Source: Glandiceps talaboti (lineage: Eukaryota; Hemichordata; Enteropneusta; Spengelidae). From it: a DNA stretch of 64,000 bases. Each line of letters begins with the position of its first letter. The stretch's first letter is position 1. This document shows, piece by piece, positions 36,510 to 49,400 of the stretch. The position numbers and the translations under genes are program-made. The notes beneath the pieces were generated by a model. It worked only from the letters and a program-made list of their open reading frames with translations, did no database searches and was not told the DNA's origin. Where the stretch lies: assembly GCF_964340395.1 (NCBI RefSeq), contig NC_135554.1:12390251-12454250 (forward strand). The letters run 5' to 3'.

Positions 36510-37397
36510 ACCTCTAAAGATGTTCATTCTTGAACGAGCAATTGCCATTTCATTTAGCCAAGCTAATTTCGTACAGTCCTTTCTTAAACATATTGCATAT
36601 TGAAATATTGAAATGTTTAAGAGATGAAGTGAAGGCCTTTATCAAACTTATATTCACAAACAAACATAGTGGTTCATAAAAAAGTACTAAGGTTCATGAG
36701 TTGATAGTGTTTCAGTTGCATGTCCATGAAACTTGCCAATTTCGTAGCTGCAGGATGATTCGAGTTCAGAATGTCAGTAGAAATTGCATTACCAGTGATT
36801 TTTGGTTATCATTTCAAATTCTGTTATGTCGGCATGACAAAGAAAAACGGCAACTTTTACTACTGCTTGAACGTTTGCACTAGTCCCGCCTGTGTTTCTG
36901 TGACACGGCCTTCGTTTTTAAAGTTTTGAAGTGTACTGGTAAACAACATTATGTTGTAGTTCCCATAGTGAATTGATAGGCGGTCTGACGACCTTCTGAA
37001 ACTACTACTTTCTCATTTCATTTGGCTCGCATCCAGTTTTGTTTGACAAGCGCAATAAATACTTTGGAAAGTTTGCAAATCAAAATGGGACATTGGTTTG
37101 GGAACACACAAGATCAAATTTACATTTGTATATCCTGAACATTCTTTTTAGTATACTTACGCTGTTTATTTTCGATTAAAATACACGGGTCTGTATTATG
37201 AGTATTTTGAAAGTTTTATCTTTAAGTTTGTATACAGCCAGCCATTGTTTGAAACTTCGTAATACATTTCAAACCGTGGTTCATTGGCATATAAATGTTT
37301 CTTAACCAGGCTAGGGACACAAAGGTGGGGCAAAGTTGTTGAATTGCACTATACCTTAGCTCTAAACTATTCTCTGGTACGTGTGAAAGAAACTACG
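36510..37397. other. Region upstream of the membrane-Roc gene
   Basis: No promoter motif or coding exon could be supported. Upstream exons of the gene, such as leucine-rich repeats often found in Roco proteins, were not seen. Confidence 0.4.
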
Positions 37398-37470
37398 AAC
37401 ATTTTCTTCAAATATTTTGACACAATTTGCACTAGCAACCATGACCACGCCCTTAGCAACAACCAATGGC
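37398..37470 (+). repeat. Single unit of the CTAGCAACC satellite
   Basis: ATTTTGACACAATTTGCACT then AGCAACCATGACCACGCC and CTTAGCAACAACCAA match 43275-43350 almost base for base. The unit ends about 28 bp before the first ATG of the membrane-Roc gene. Confidence 0.85.
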
Positions 37471-37497
37471 AGTGTATATTGTCTTTTATCCTAGGGT

Positions 37498-40400
37498 ATG
37501 GCTAACAATTTTCAAAGATGGTTAAGTGGCTTTTGGGGCTTCAAGAGGAGTTATAGCTTCTGGGTGTTGTCCAATGATGAAGAGGTCAAACAAACATACA
37601 AAGATGCTGCAGCTAACGGGAAATTACCATCAAACAGAACCAAGGTGATGTTCCTTGGTGATAATAGGGTTGGAAAAACGAGTTTGAAGCGATTGATGAT
37701 GGGGGAGGAATTCCGTGCTAATGAACCTAGTACAGAAGCTATTGAAACAAATATGTGTCAACGTACAGACATAGATGCATCTTGGACAAAGTGCAAGGAT
37801 GACCATTTAAATTCTTTCAAAGAAGAAACTTCATGGTACACAGCTGCAAATGTAACAGTAAAAAAATCATCTCCCAACACAGAAGACGGGAACACAAGAG
37901 TGCACATTTCGGCTTGGTTTGAAGGGTTTTACATCTTCAAATTTCTCCCCAGTATATTTTTTTTGTATCTCAGTAATGGATACACATTTGGGTTTGGTTT
38001 TTCACAATTGTTAATGTACCTTGTCTTTTTTCTATTGAGTGGGGCAGACATCATTACCAGTTACCGATATGGTACCCACATCGCCATACTGTTTGTTGTC
38101 TATAATGAGGTGAGACCCCGTGTCATGGAAATGATATCAACTGTACTTGTCCTGATTGACATTTTACATAAAGAGATTCCTTATTTAATATTCTCGACCG
38201 AATTATTTAGTCTATTAATATTCAGACTGGTTTTTATCACTGTTATGACCTTTGTAGGAATCTCCTTTGGTACCGGATTTCGATCTGGAATTGCGATTGG
38301 CCTTGGCTTACTAACCCCACCACAACAGCTCATATCTCTAGGAAACGTGACACTACCAACGGCTTATTCTATAGACCTTCAGTCAGCATATGACACTCTC
38401 ATTTCCACCCTTGGTATGGTTGCTGGTTTGTTGGTGCACAGGCGGGCAAATGTATCGACAAATTCTTGGCAGGTTCTGATACCTTTCGTAAGCATTGTTT
38501 TCATTTTTGAAAATGGGATGCCCAAAGTTAACTGTGCCAACACCCAGTTGCTTGTATCTGGTGCCCTTTTCTCTTTCGGGTTAATGTATGGTTGGCTGTT
38601 TGGAAGGATGCAACATCTAACCCTTAGGTTTGGCTATTTCACTAAGAGGTTGGGAGGCCTTTTGATGGGGATTGTACTTGGTTATATGGCTGGTTGGCAG
38701 TTCCAGTTACCTACAAGATCATTCCTTACTCTTGTATGTTTCTTAATTTCCTTCCTAATCCATCCAATTCTTGATTTCCTTACATTTTACAAAGTAAAAA
38801 TGGATGATATACCAATTGTACGACTCCGAGAGGCCATACGGCATATTGAAAGGTTTGGTAATTTCCGCACATGGTTAAGCCTTTGGGACTTTGCAGGTGA
38901 AAAGGATTATTATTCAATGCATCAAGTATTCATTGCCAGTCATCCACAATGATTTGAGGATCGAAGATGATGTAATCTTTCAAGAAATTATCATTTGGCT
39001 GATAGATAATTTCACCCGCGTTATGAAAAAAAGTCAACATTTCCTTAAACTCATCTTCATCAAGGTCAAAGCTTCCCATATAACATCTCACTTCATCGTA
39101 TTTACCAATACATGTCATTACGTTTCTGTTCTCTGTGGACCTCTTGTTACGTTTATCTTTAAGTAACTCGTAGAAATGCAAAAACTTTAATGGAAACTCC
39201 TTCTTCATATATCCAACATTTCCGATGGCCTCTGAGATAGATTGCCTTAGATTTGCTACATCCTTATCGGGTGGAATTGAGTTTTCGATTTGAAACAAAA
39301 CAGATTCGTCACTTGGGTTGATAAACAAACGATCATATATTTTAGGTATGCCAACAAGTTTGTCATGGAAATATTTAACAAGATCTTTCCGCTTTGAAAG
39401 AGGCACTTCATCTCTGTGGGTTCCAATTAAGAATAAGACAGCGTCGTTGTGCTTGGAATGGTTGACAACTGAAAACATCCAGAACAGAATCCGATGTAGC
39501 TGTCGTCCTCTATCCTTCATTGCGTCTCGAAGATTGAAAACAATCAGATAGACTATGACTGTGGATGTAATGAAATTCCTGACAACAATCCCAAGTCCGA
39601 GCAAACAACCACACAGTTTAAAGTCGTTCTGGGCCTCCCTGGAGGCAAATCACATAATCCACGATGCGCTCATAGATGACACGGCTAAATCTACAGGGAT
39701 GACTAAAGATTTCGTGACTTCGTTGCTCCAGGCATACGACTTGATATATAAACTACCACAAACGGCAGGAAATGGTGACGACCAGTACATTGTACCCAGC
39801 TTATTGCCTCAGTACCCAAATTCCAACAATGAAGGCACGGGCAAGAATGATGAGGTGTATTGTTTTGATTTCGGTGCATGTTTACCAGACACACTGTTTT
39901 TGCGTTTGCTGGCTGGATGTTTGACCCGTAAGGCAGGGGACACATCTCGATACTACTCTGATATGGAGATGTTCAACTTTCAACGATACATCGATTATAA
40001 GCTCGAACTTTGCCATCATTTACCCTCGACACAGAATTTAATTAAAGTAACTCTAACGAAAGCCCCTGGGAAAAACTCGAAGGAATTTCTGAAGTGGTTG
40101 CTTGAACAACTAGAAATGATAAAACGGAGAGACTTCCAAAATCTTGAGTATGTCTTTGGGCTGCCATGTCCTTGGGATGATCATGCATATACTGAGAAAC
40201 GTCACATTATTCTACTTGCAAGCCATGAAGAAGATTTGTGTGAAGAATCGAGCATAAGTTTATTGTGTGAAGGAAGAAGATGCATACTACATCTGTACTT
40301 GGATGAACCACAGGTATTTTATGTATATTTTGAGATAATTTGGCTGTTGTACTTGTCACCCCTTTTTGCTAGCATTATAATGTAGTTGATTCTGAAAACA

Positions 40401-42507
40401 ATCTTGTTTTAAATTAGTTTGATTATCGCATCTTCCTGATCAGCAAGGCTTGTAGTGAAAGAACAAACTGCACACGAGACGATGTCTGTGGTTTAATTGG
40501 GACATACTCGAGCTGCCAATTTGAGTGCTTCCCCCTACCACGAAGTATACCCCGAGAGCGTATATCCCCCTCCCCCAACGACAACCTAGTACTTTTACAT
40601 GATTATGGATATTGTCAATGATTGTGTACGTGATAAAGCACCAATTATTACGTTTGCTGAATCACCACACAGAGATATCGTACAGACTAGAGTTTAATAC
40701 TTTGACGATTTATGGTGTAAAATAAAATCTCCCCACCATAGCAAACTTGCCACCTAGTATATGGTTGCATTTGAAGCTGTAGTGAACATCAAACTGACTG
40801 AAAAATACATGTACGTATACACAGCTTTAACAGCTTTAACTCCTTTCGTTTTCTCTTTAAGTTTGCAATATACTAAAATAATATTTTCTTATTGGAAATG
40901 CGCTTGAGGTTAGTTCGTTTTTAATCGTTGAATAGTGGCAATTCTAATTTTGACCGATCTTGTGACGGTCGGGTCGACCTTTAACTTTTGATTTATATTC
41001 TAGCCGAGACGGGAGTCCTTAGAGTTGCCAAAGCCTGTGCCAACTACTTTGGAAACACTAATCAATGACTTATTACCCCCATCACTGTATCAGCATATCT
41101 GCGATTTGTTTAACGTGGAAACTGCTGCTGGCGCTGATTGGCGATCCTTAGCAGGTAAAAGTAATTTTACACATTCTCGGTTGAATCAAATGTATCCAAG
41201 GAAACATCAGACATCGGTTATAGTCGCATGCCATCACGAAAACGTTGATCTCATCTGAATCTGAAGTGTTTACGAATTTCAAACCAACCATCTGTTTATA
41301 ATTAATCGTTTCATGGGATGTCATTTACAGTTTTATAACATGATATATTATGTATAACATTTGTCAACCTTTCACTTTGTTGATGAATTCATAGCAATGT
41401 ACACGTAGGTTATATGGCCGAAGGCTGCTACATAGTCTGCAGCAAAGTGATGCACAAATTAATTGCACTGCCCATTGTATTAGAAGAACCCTCACAGCAT
41501 GTTCAAATTTGACTTAGGCGGTGATGAATATACTGGATGATAAAAGCTAGACAATCAAAGAATATGTGTGTAATTTGTTTTAAATAGAAAGGGATGAATA
41601 TATTCCACTTTAAATTTGCAGTTTCTGATTATGAAGCGTTCGTAATTGTTATGGCAGAGAATAAGGTAGCAAGTGTGGGTCATCATATTTATAAATACTA
41701 GTGGTCGTTATAAGGGATACCTCATTATTCTTGATCTTATGGTTTGTTCGAATAAGACTGACTCAGAATTCAAATTTCCTCTAAAAACTTCCACTTTCGA
41801 TGTAGCTGCCCAGCCCATGGTCTATGCCCGGCCTTACTAACTGTAGCATTGCCAGTAACTCGTTGGAAATGCCCATCTATATAATGGAAGTCAATGTCTT
41901 TTTTTTTATTTCATCAGAATATTGCAATGTTTTGCAGAAGATAAAATATATCCATTTCTCCAACTAGGTGTTTCGCGCGACATGTATAAATAGATTCATG
42001 TCTGAACCCAAACACAGTAATTACACATTCATTACACCATGAGAGACGCTTCGTCAGTATCTCGTTTGAAATCCCCGTCTACATTATGGACGTCAATGTT
42101 TTTGTTTTTGAGAAAGTTTCTACTTTTTGCAGAAAATGATTTCAGAACTGTTGAGTTTTCTACACAACTGTTTGATTAATCACTGGCGGCGGCCTGAAAA
42201 TCGTAGCACCCATATTTTAATGATGATTAAACCGCTTAACCATAGCCTTTAGGGGTTATCAATTTACTTTTGGTCTTATTCTCTTCATTTCGCAGAAGAA
42301 CTCGGGCACAACTTCGGAAAGGTCAAAGTATTCGGCAAAGAAGCAAATCCATGTGATGTAGTATTGACCGACTGGTCACATTCTGGCAACGCAACGGTCA
42401 AAAATTTTCTCACGATTCTACAACGACCATCCCTACAGAGAAATGATGTCCAGAACCTGATTGAAGAACATCTTGGTCTGAACATTGAACGTACATTTGA
42501 AAGCTAA
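37498..42507 (+). CDS. Roc GTPase with multi-pass membrane insert, COR and Death domain (paralogue B)
   Basis: Exon 37498-38948 encodes a P-loop GDNRVGKT (residues 54-61), a switch I-like EPSTEAIET, then 8-10 hydrophobic segments (about residues 143-430), then LSLWDFAGEKDYY with the DxxG of switch II (residues 464-467). The next part, with the G4-like THRD and the first half of COR, lies inverted at 38949-39559. COR resumes on the plus strand at 39560-40313. Exons 41004-41154 and 42296-42507 give the Death domain (YQHICDLFNVE, DWRSLAEELG, LTDWSHSG), ending at TAA 42505-42507. Splice phases 0 and 1 match paralogue A. As assembled, translation would stop at 38950-38952. ATG 37498 is the first in frame, but an acceptor-like ttttatcctag just before it leaves room for an upstream exon. 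Roco GTPases switch through COR dimers, and Death domains recruit partners; a membrane-anchored switch is inference. Confidence 0.75.
38949..39559 (-). other. Inverted internal segment of the membrane-Roc gene
   Basis: The minus strand carries VYLIVFNLRDAM, AVLFLIGTHRDEVPLS (G4-like THRD) and the first half of COR up to DYIIFDPQIIVD, exactly the part missing from the plus-strand gene. The segment is bounded by CATCCACA (38941-38948) and its inverse TGTGGATG (39560-39567). Flipping the interior makes the right junction in frame (IIVDVMKFLTTI). The left junction stays one base out of frame. Confidence 0.85.
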
Positions 42508-43264
42508 TACAATACGTAAATGTATAAACATTTCTTTGTACACATTCGAAGGCCCTCTAGGTTGTGTAGTCATGGAGCAACAACAACTCTTGTTTCCATA
42601 TCAAGAGATATTTAGTAAAATTGCAGCAGTAATATTTCATTGGTTATATTTCTCGCTACATTGTTCATGATTTTTAACACAAAAGTTGCTATCGGATAGA
42701 CTAGTACATAATCTCAAGGAACAGCTTCATCGCCAGAAATTCAAACACCAGATGTAAACTTTATGCCTTCCATAAGGCAAAATCATATATTTTTCTTCAT
42801 GCACACATTGCTAGAATTGGAAATTCTGATCAATTGCTATCATATGTGATGTACCCATGCTTTATTATACATGTGTGCTTTGTTATATTTGTTGTGTGAA
42901 CACCAAAATTTGAAGCTTGTATTCTAAGATGTATATCTAATTATCAATAGTCATTAATTATGCAAATTACTTATTACTATCGAAAATTCTAACAAACAGT
43001 GAACTTCGTTATCATCGACAACTAAACCTTAATGATACGTGATTTGAGATTTGCATTCCTAAAATACAGCCTAATTGCCGAAAATGAACTACAATGTAGG
43101 TTCAGTAGTGCTACAAGCATCGAGTGGTGTCTGTCCGTCTGTCTATGTGTGTCTGTGTGGACGACGGGTGTATAGATGAAGAAATATTAACCATATGATG
43201 ATTTCATCAGTAATATGCAAATTAGGTGTAAAAATGTGACTGAAACTTGGTCTGATGTTTCTAG
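42508..43264. other. 3' flank of the membrane-Roc gene
   Basis: Similarity to the flank of paralogue A (1624-1850) extends to about 42720. No clear AATAAA signal was located. Otherwise nothing recognised. Confidence 0.4.
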
Positions 43265-43760
43265 ATGTTATTCTGCAGATTTTATTCAAAACATTTTGAC
43301 CCAATTGTCCCTAGCAACCATGACCACGCCCTTAGCAACAACCAAATGGAAGTACATTTTGGTCAAATAACATCACCTGGTAGGCAAATGGGTAAACATT
43401 CAAAAATGTATGCAAATATCCCTAGCAACCATGGCCACGCCCATAGCAACAGCCAAACGGTGGTGTATTTCACAAAGATAACAGCAGGGATTAATAGACA
43501 AATGAATAGACATTTTTAAAAGTATATAAATTTGCCTAGCAACAAGACCACGCCAATAACAACATCAAAATGATCATGTATATTGCAAAGATAACAAATT
43601 AATAAACATTCAAAAATGTATGAAAATATACCTAGCAACAAGATCACGCCCTTAGCAACAGCCATATGATCACGTATATTGCAAAGATAACATCAGGTAT
43701 TCATAGACAAGTCAACAAACATTCAAAAGATGTATGCAATATGTCTAGCAACATATACAA
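43265..43760 (+). repeat. ~112-bp satellite with CTAGCAAC core
   Basis: Units start near 43309, 43421, 43534, 43631 and 43744 (spacing 97-113 bp). Each carries CCTAGCAAC, a CCACGCC block, TAGCAACA, ATTGCAAAGATAACA and AACATTCAAAA. A related single unit lies at 37398-37470, so the repeat flanks the membrane-Roc gene on both sides. Confidence 0.85.
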
Positions 43761-44338
43761 AAAGGACATTCAAATAGCTGTTCTTTGTTCAAAGCAAACA
43801 TGTTTTATTAATACATTCATTACCCAGTGCATCAGGATTCACAACACCATGTCAAATTTTGAAATCCAAAACAATGACTAATCTTGTTTATTGATTTACA
43901 GGACATTGCATATTTGTTTCGCATTTGTTTAAATCTTCGCTCTTTATATGCAAAGGCGTTGGGCTACATTAAGCAGTGTGTGTGTGTCACAGTTTTACTC
44001 CCGCATGTTGTCTAAACATACATATTCATTTGTCCCAGGTTACCGTATACATATATGTAGTGTATTTGTCATATCGAGATACAATTTGCAATCAGCTTTC
44101 ATTTTCAAACAAAAATGTTTCCTTTATATGATAATATTCTTCTTGAATCATTGGCCAATGCATTATTAGTCTCATCTTTGTTTTGTTATGTTATATTGCC
44201 GGCAAAACTTATCACTCAAAATAGTAACCGAAGCTTTTTGCATGCCATAAATCATCTGAATTAATTAAATTGTTAATATGAAGTAGGAGAGGGGTGTCAG
44301 GTAATTACAGAAAGGAAGTAGGTGACGACAGAAATCTG
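43761..44338. other. Downstream region of the receptor gene
   Basis: Presumably includes the receptor 3' UTR, read on the minus strand from 44338. No canonical AATAAA was seen. No other gene. Confidence 0.35.
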
Positions 44339-46442
44339 CTAAGCACTGCTTTCATTCAGTCCATTTCCCCGTCTGCCACCGTTATCATTCTTTTCGACTC
44401 CCCATGCAACTGTCTGTAAAATTAAAAGTATGCAAAATCCACTTGAAAGAATGTATTTATTCAATTAAGGAGAAATACTATATCATTTTACATTTCTGAA
44501 ATTGACGTGAATTTCAGAAACAAAATAAAGCTGAGTGGATGGGTGGTTCAGCAAATGTGCATCCACCGGCAAAACAAAAAGAACCATGTCTTTATCCAAT
44601 TAAGGAGATGTACTATAGTATATTACATTTCTGAAAGTGACGTCAATTTCACATATTTAACACAACACAAATTGTCACTCAACTGCCCCCCCCCCCGTTT
44701 TACATAGACAGCAAACCTTACAATTAAAAGGTACAAGTCTTAGTGTCAGGAAAACGTTACCAAAAAACTGATTAAATACTTACAGGGCGCATTCGGCTGC
44801 CGGTGAATCCAAAACGTTGGTTCACTGTGTCTATGACTTCCAATGGCTCATCTGGAACTCGTTGCTGCATTTTAGGACCCGAAGTGAATGGTCGGGTCTT
44901 CTCAAACATATGAAAAGTATAAAGTAACAAATAAAATTAACATAAACCTTGAGCGTTAGTGGTTATTATGTGGGGGAAGACGTACTTGTCGAATAGCCAG
45001 TCTCCTGTGAGACTCTGGCGTTTACTAGACCTGCATGTAGTCACAGTAGAGTCCACTAAATTTATCTGTACCTCCAATACAAAATACAACTTTGAAATAT
45101 GCAATGGAAAAAATGTTGGTGTGTCCGTAATTGATCCCTGTTAATGAATCATCGACCAATGAGTGCATAAATATGACGTACATGTTGATGGATATGCTGA
45201 CATGATTAACTACATATATGAAGAATAACAGTAACACTTTGTGCAGAATGGTTGATCAAGTTTTACAATCCGATGTACATTGAATTTCACAATACCGTTC
45301 AGCTTTTCTGCAGCTGTTTGATACAGCCATGCAGAAACCAACAAGAAACTGCATATGCCACACTTTAATAGCAATGTCGCATCTTGCTACATTTATTCTA
45401 AACAAAATAAACCATTTATAAACTGCATTGCAACTCCATGCAGACATTCGGGGGCCAGAGGTTTTCTTATCAATCACCCGATGAGGGGCGAGTAAACTTG
45501 CACGTGTAGTTCATTTGACTAAGATGAAAAGACGAAACTGTACTCATTCAATCGTGCTAGCATGCCCACTTTCTTATTCTTTTCCGAGTAGTATACATCA
45601 CGCAGAAAAAACAATGCTGAACGGTATTGTGAAATTCGCTGTAATCATAGAATGAAAATAACCATTTGCTCTTTATATATAAATACAATTTATTTCACCT
45701 TAACTAGACTGTCTATCTTAGGTTCACTATGTTCCCCATCTTGATTTAGCAGATCCATCATCCATGTATTGTCTTCGATGACATTGGCACCGGGTGGCAG
45801 GGGTGATTCTTGACGAGTCTACAGAATATAGAGATGTGGTTGATTTGAAGTTGTCAAACAGATACAAAATATATTATAGATGATGCTTACAAAGAACAGA
45901 CAGCAGTATGTCACTAGGGAACATTCTTTAGTTGTGGAAGAGAAAACAAATGTTACGAATTTGGCTTTTTAGTCTGTGCGTTAACACATACACACACACA
46001 CACACGCACGCACGCGCGCGCATATATGAATGCATGCATGCATGCATACATACATACATGCATACATGCATACATACATACATACATACATACATACATA
46101 CATACATACATACATGTACCATAATTAAAGCACAGTTCTTTGTTGTTGCCTACCTGCTCTATGTTATCATTATCTGATTCGCAAATATGAGTTCGTTCAC
46201 CATCATTTGCATCAACACTGCCGTTCTCTTGGTCAGGTACATCCGTGGAAGTTGTCACATTATCTTGAGCGGTGAATTCTACTTCAACAAACTCGTTCAT
46301 CTCTACCATCGAAACGTTTTGCTGTGATAACGAGTCACCGTCCACATTTGAAGGCATCGGGTGAACCCTGTTGTTATAGGAACCAGCAGTCAACGGACGG
46401 ATTGATGGCAGACTGCGGAAGATATCGTTGATTCGGGAAGAT
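44339..46442 (-). CDS. Receptor cytoplasmic tail exons
   Basis: Exons 46442-46154, 45818-45699, 44897-44784 and 44413-44339 add to a ~209-residue tail. The first is acidic and Ser/Asn-rich ([15 protein letters not shown]). The third reads [20 protein letters not shown] then [11 protein letters not shown]. The last ends NGLNESSA and TAG 44339-44341. No kinase, phosphatase or ITAM motif is seen. Reading past the donor at 45698 would give a short alternative end (VK, stop) overlapping an AATAAA, so an alternative 3' end is possible. Confidence 0.8.
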
Positions 46443-49400
46443 CTGAAAATCATTAAATTTGTTTAAATCGTTAGTCCATGTATGTGTGAGATGAAAGTGT
46501 GACGTATGTTATGCAGTAGTCACGTGTTCAATACTATCAAAGAATTATCGATACATTATGAATGACAACCACATAAATATTTATATCTGAATAATACAGA
46601 CGTTAACTTTGATATATGCCCAACTTACCCGGTATCTTTGTTAGACTTCTGTGTACGTTTGTATAGATATACACCAAGTAGAATGATGAGCAGTACAAAC
46701 ACACTGGCTAACACAGCAATCAGGAATATCAACCAGTAATTACTGTTGGATCTACAATTATCTTCACAGTAACAAAGGTAGTCATCCACCTAAGGATTGT
46801 AATAGAACCGCAAACGTTTTTTTTCCCAAAAAATTTACTTATAACTGTAACAGTGGTCCAAATCAGGAAATTCAGAAATCATACAATGGCATCGTTTAAC
46901 GCATTCCAATATACTTGTTTGGCGACATACCTACTGTTTTTGCCCAGATCAAATTCATACAAGGCCCAACCGTATGCCAAAGCCATCGAGGAGGATTTTC
47001 TGTTATTGTGTACTGAAGAGTACAAATTATCAAGAGGTTTTGCGAAGAAGAGCAATATACATTACCTGATCAATACACTCATACTCGTCTGGACACGGAT
47101 TTGACAGACATTCATCAATATCAGTTTCACAGTAAACGCCCTCATAGCCTGGTGGACATACACAACCGTATCTTTCAAAACCACTACTTCGTCGTTCACT
47201 TGTGCAGTCAGGATCGTCTGCTGGTCCAGTACAGTTACCGCCATTCTCACATCTATTCTCTAACACGTGTACCGTCACGTGGAGTACTTTGGAATGGCCG
47301 TTAAATGAGTCGACGATGTTAATCTGGAAAGTGTCTGTACCAAAATAGTTTTCATCTGGTATGTATTTTAATCGCGAAACTACCCATGCTAGTTTATCTA
47401 TGTCGTACGGGGGATATAAATTACACGGAAATGGCACCATGACGAAACTACTACTCACGCCAATCTTCGCTGTCTTTCTCTGCCTATTGGCGTCGAATCC
47501 TGAACAGTTCAATGAAACAAAAGTGAAGTCACGTAACTGTTCATCAGTTTCTAAATGACCATGAGTTGGGTAATTGACCATAGAGTCATACAACACAGTT
47601 AAGTTATCATAACTATCAACATCAAAACCTCCAACCTGAGCTGCGAAGTCTGAGTACGCCAAATTGTTGTCATTACGCTCTTCCACAGTCACTGATAAAA
47701 TATACTGGTCATCATTCACCAAGTTATATCCATCTACAGCAAAGAACAGAACTGGATTGTCGTTGACCGGAATTACATTAACGGTGAGTGTTTCTTTAGT
47801 CGACAGTGGTTCAACCACACCGTATGTTCTATTCTCCATAAGAATAACACCCACAGTGTCACGTCCAAAACAGTACTTGCACGGCCTATAGAAAAACCGC
47901 CCATCAGACCCTAAAGTCACCTCACCGTTTGTATCACCGAGTCTATTTTCATCTAACATAAATATGACATCATCGCCGTCTGGGTCTTCAGCAGTCAGCA
48001 GATAAACCAATGTGCCACTGTCTTCTTTCATGACGAATGTGTTTAATGACGTCATCACTGGTGGATTGTTGACAAACTCTTCGTATACAAAAGCAGGTAC
48101 GAATAAGTTTGGCCCCGTAAACATGTCATCATTAGCATCCCTTGCAGTTCGATCTCCGTGTCCAGTTTTATCCTTGTATGTACCACACACCTATGGATAA
48201 AGTACACATGCATACATAGTTAAAAGATGTGTGTTGTAAATGTAATTATTGAAAATCTACTTTTAATTAGCATTGAACATTTCATATTACGAAATTAATA
48301 GTGTGCATTATCATTTTCATCATGTTTGCTATGGAAAATGTGTTATTAACAGTCACACAGAAAGAAATGTCGACAATCGTTCTACATTAAAAAAATAAGT
48401 AATAGACTTACACGAACAGTGAAGCTACAATCGTCATGGTCATATTGATAAACATCAAATGTGTCTTTACACGTATGACTGGCATCGTGCCATTCCTTCA
48501 AGTCTGTCGAGGAAAATACAATTATTACAAAATGTTTACATATCTGAGTACGAAATACATTTCAAAACATTTTGTTGGTATTACATATTAAGAATTGAGT
48601 TGAGAGAACATGTCGATATTCATGTACCGCTATCTTATTTTACTTTGTGCTGCCTAACTTGAGGAGAGTGTTTCTTACCTGGATTCCAATATACAAGTCT
48701 TGGCTCTTTAACACAGATTATAGAATCGCCAGATGTATCATATGCAACAGTTATATCAAGAGAACTGGGTAGTTGGTTTCTTGCAACTGACGTCACGTAG
48801 AATGTTGGCCACAGCATCTTGATAATTCTAAACAATAAAATTATATATGGTGTTAAGTTAATGAACTTTAAATTAAAGCCTCAAGACAAAATGCTATAGT
48901 CTTTCAGCGGTTCCATCCCAACAACATCCAGCAATGTGTCACCCAACCAAACTATTATTGCTGCCATTACACAATCACACAGACTCCTGCCATGGATGAT
49001 GTGTGTCGCTATACTACCTACCTGTCCCGAAGGAAGCGGTCAGTTTGATTATATGTCGTTTCCGGATCGACAATGTAGGGCGAGAAGGTGAAAGAGGCGT
49101 CCGAGGTGTATCGTTCCAGTACATCCGTCTTGTTTAGTATGCCTGCGATCAAAACAGGTGCTTCTGGTCCTATCGAAGGAAAGGCAAGCAATGATGTATA
49201 TTATCCTTATGTCTGCATACTAACACCATAACAACTTGGTGTAAAGAAACTCCATGTAATGATACCTTAAAACAGTAAGTTGATGCTAAAACGTAAAAAT
49301 TCAAAAGTGATTTATATTACAAGGTACATGTAGTCTCTTTATTACAGAAAACCCCCGAGGGCGATACTGATTTAAAAGGTGAATAATCGATATGGGCGTC

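Noticed and set aside
38930-39604. A 224-codon minus-strand ORF as an independent antisense gene
   Set aside because: Its product is exactly the G4/COR segment missing from the surrounding plus-strand gene, so it is an inverted piece, not a separate gene.
45928-46177. His/Thr- and Cys/Met-rich ORFs
   Set aside because: They are translations of the (AC)n and (CATA)n microsatellite within a receptor intron.
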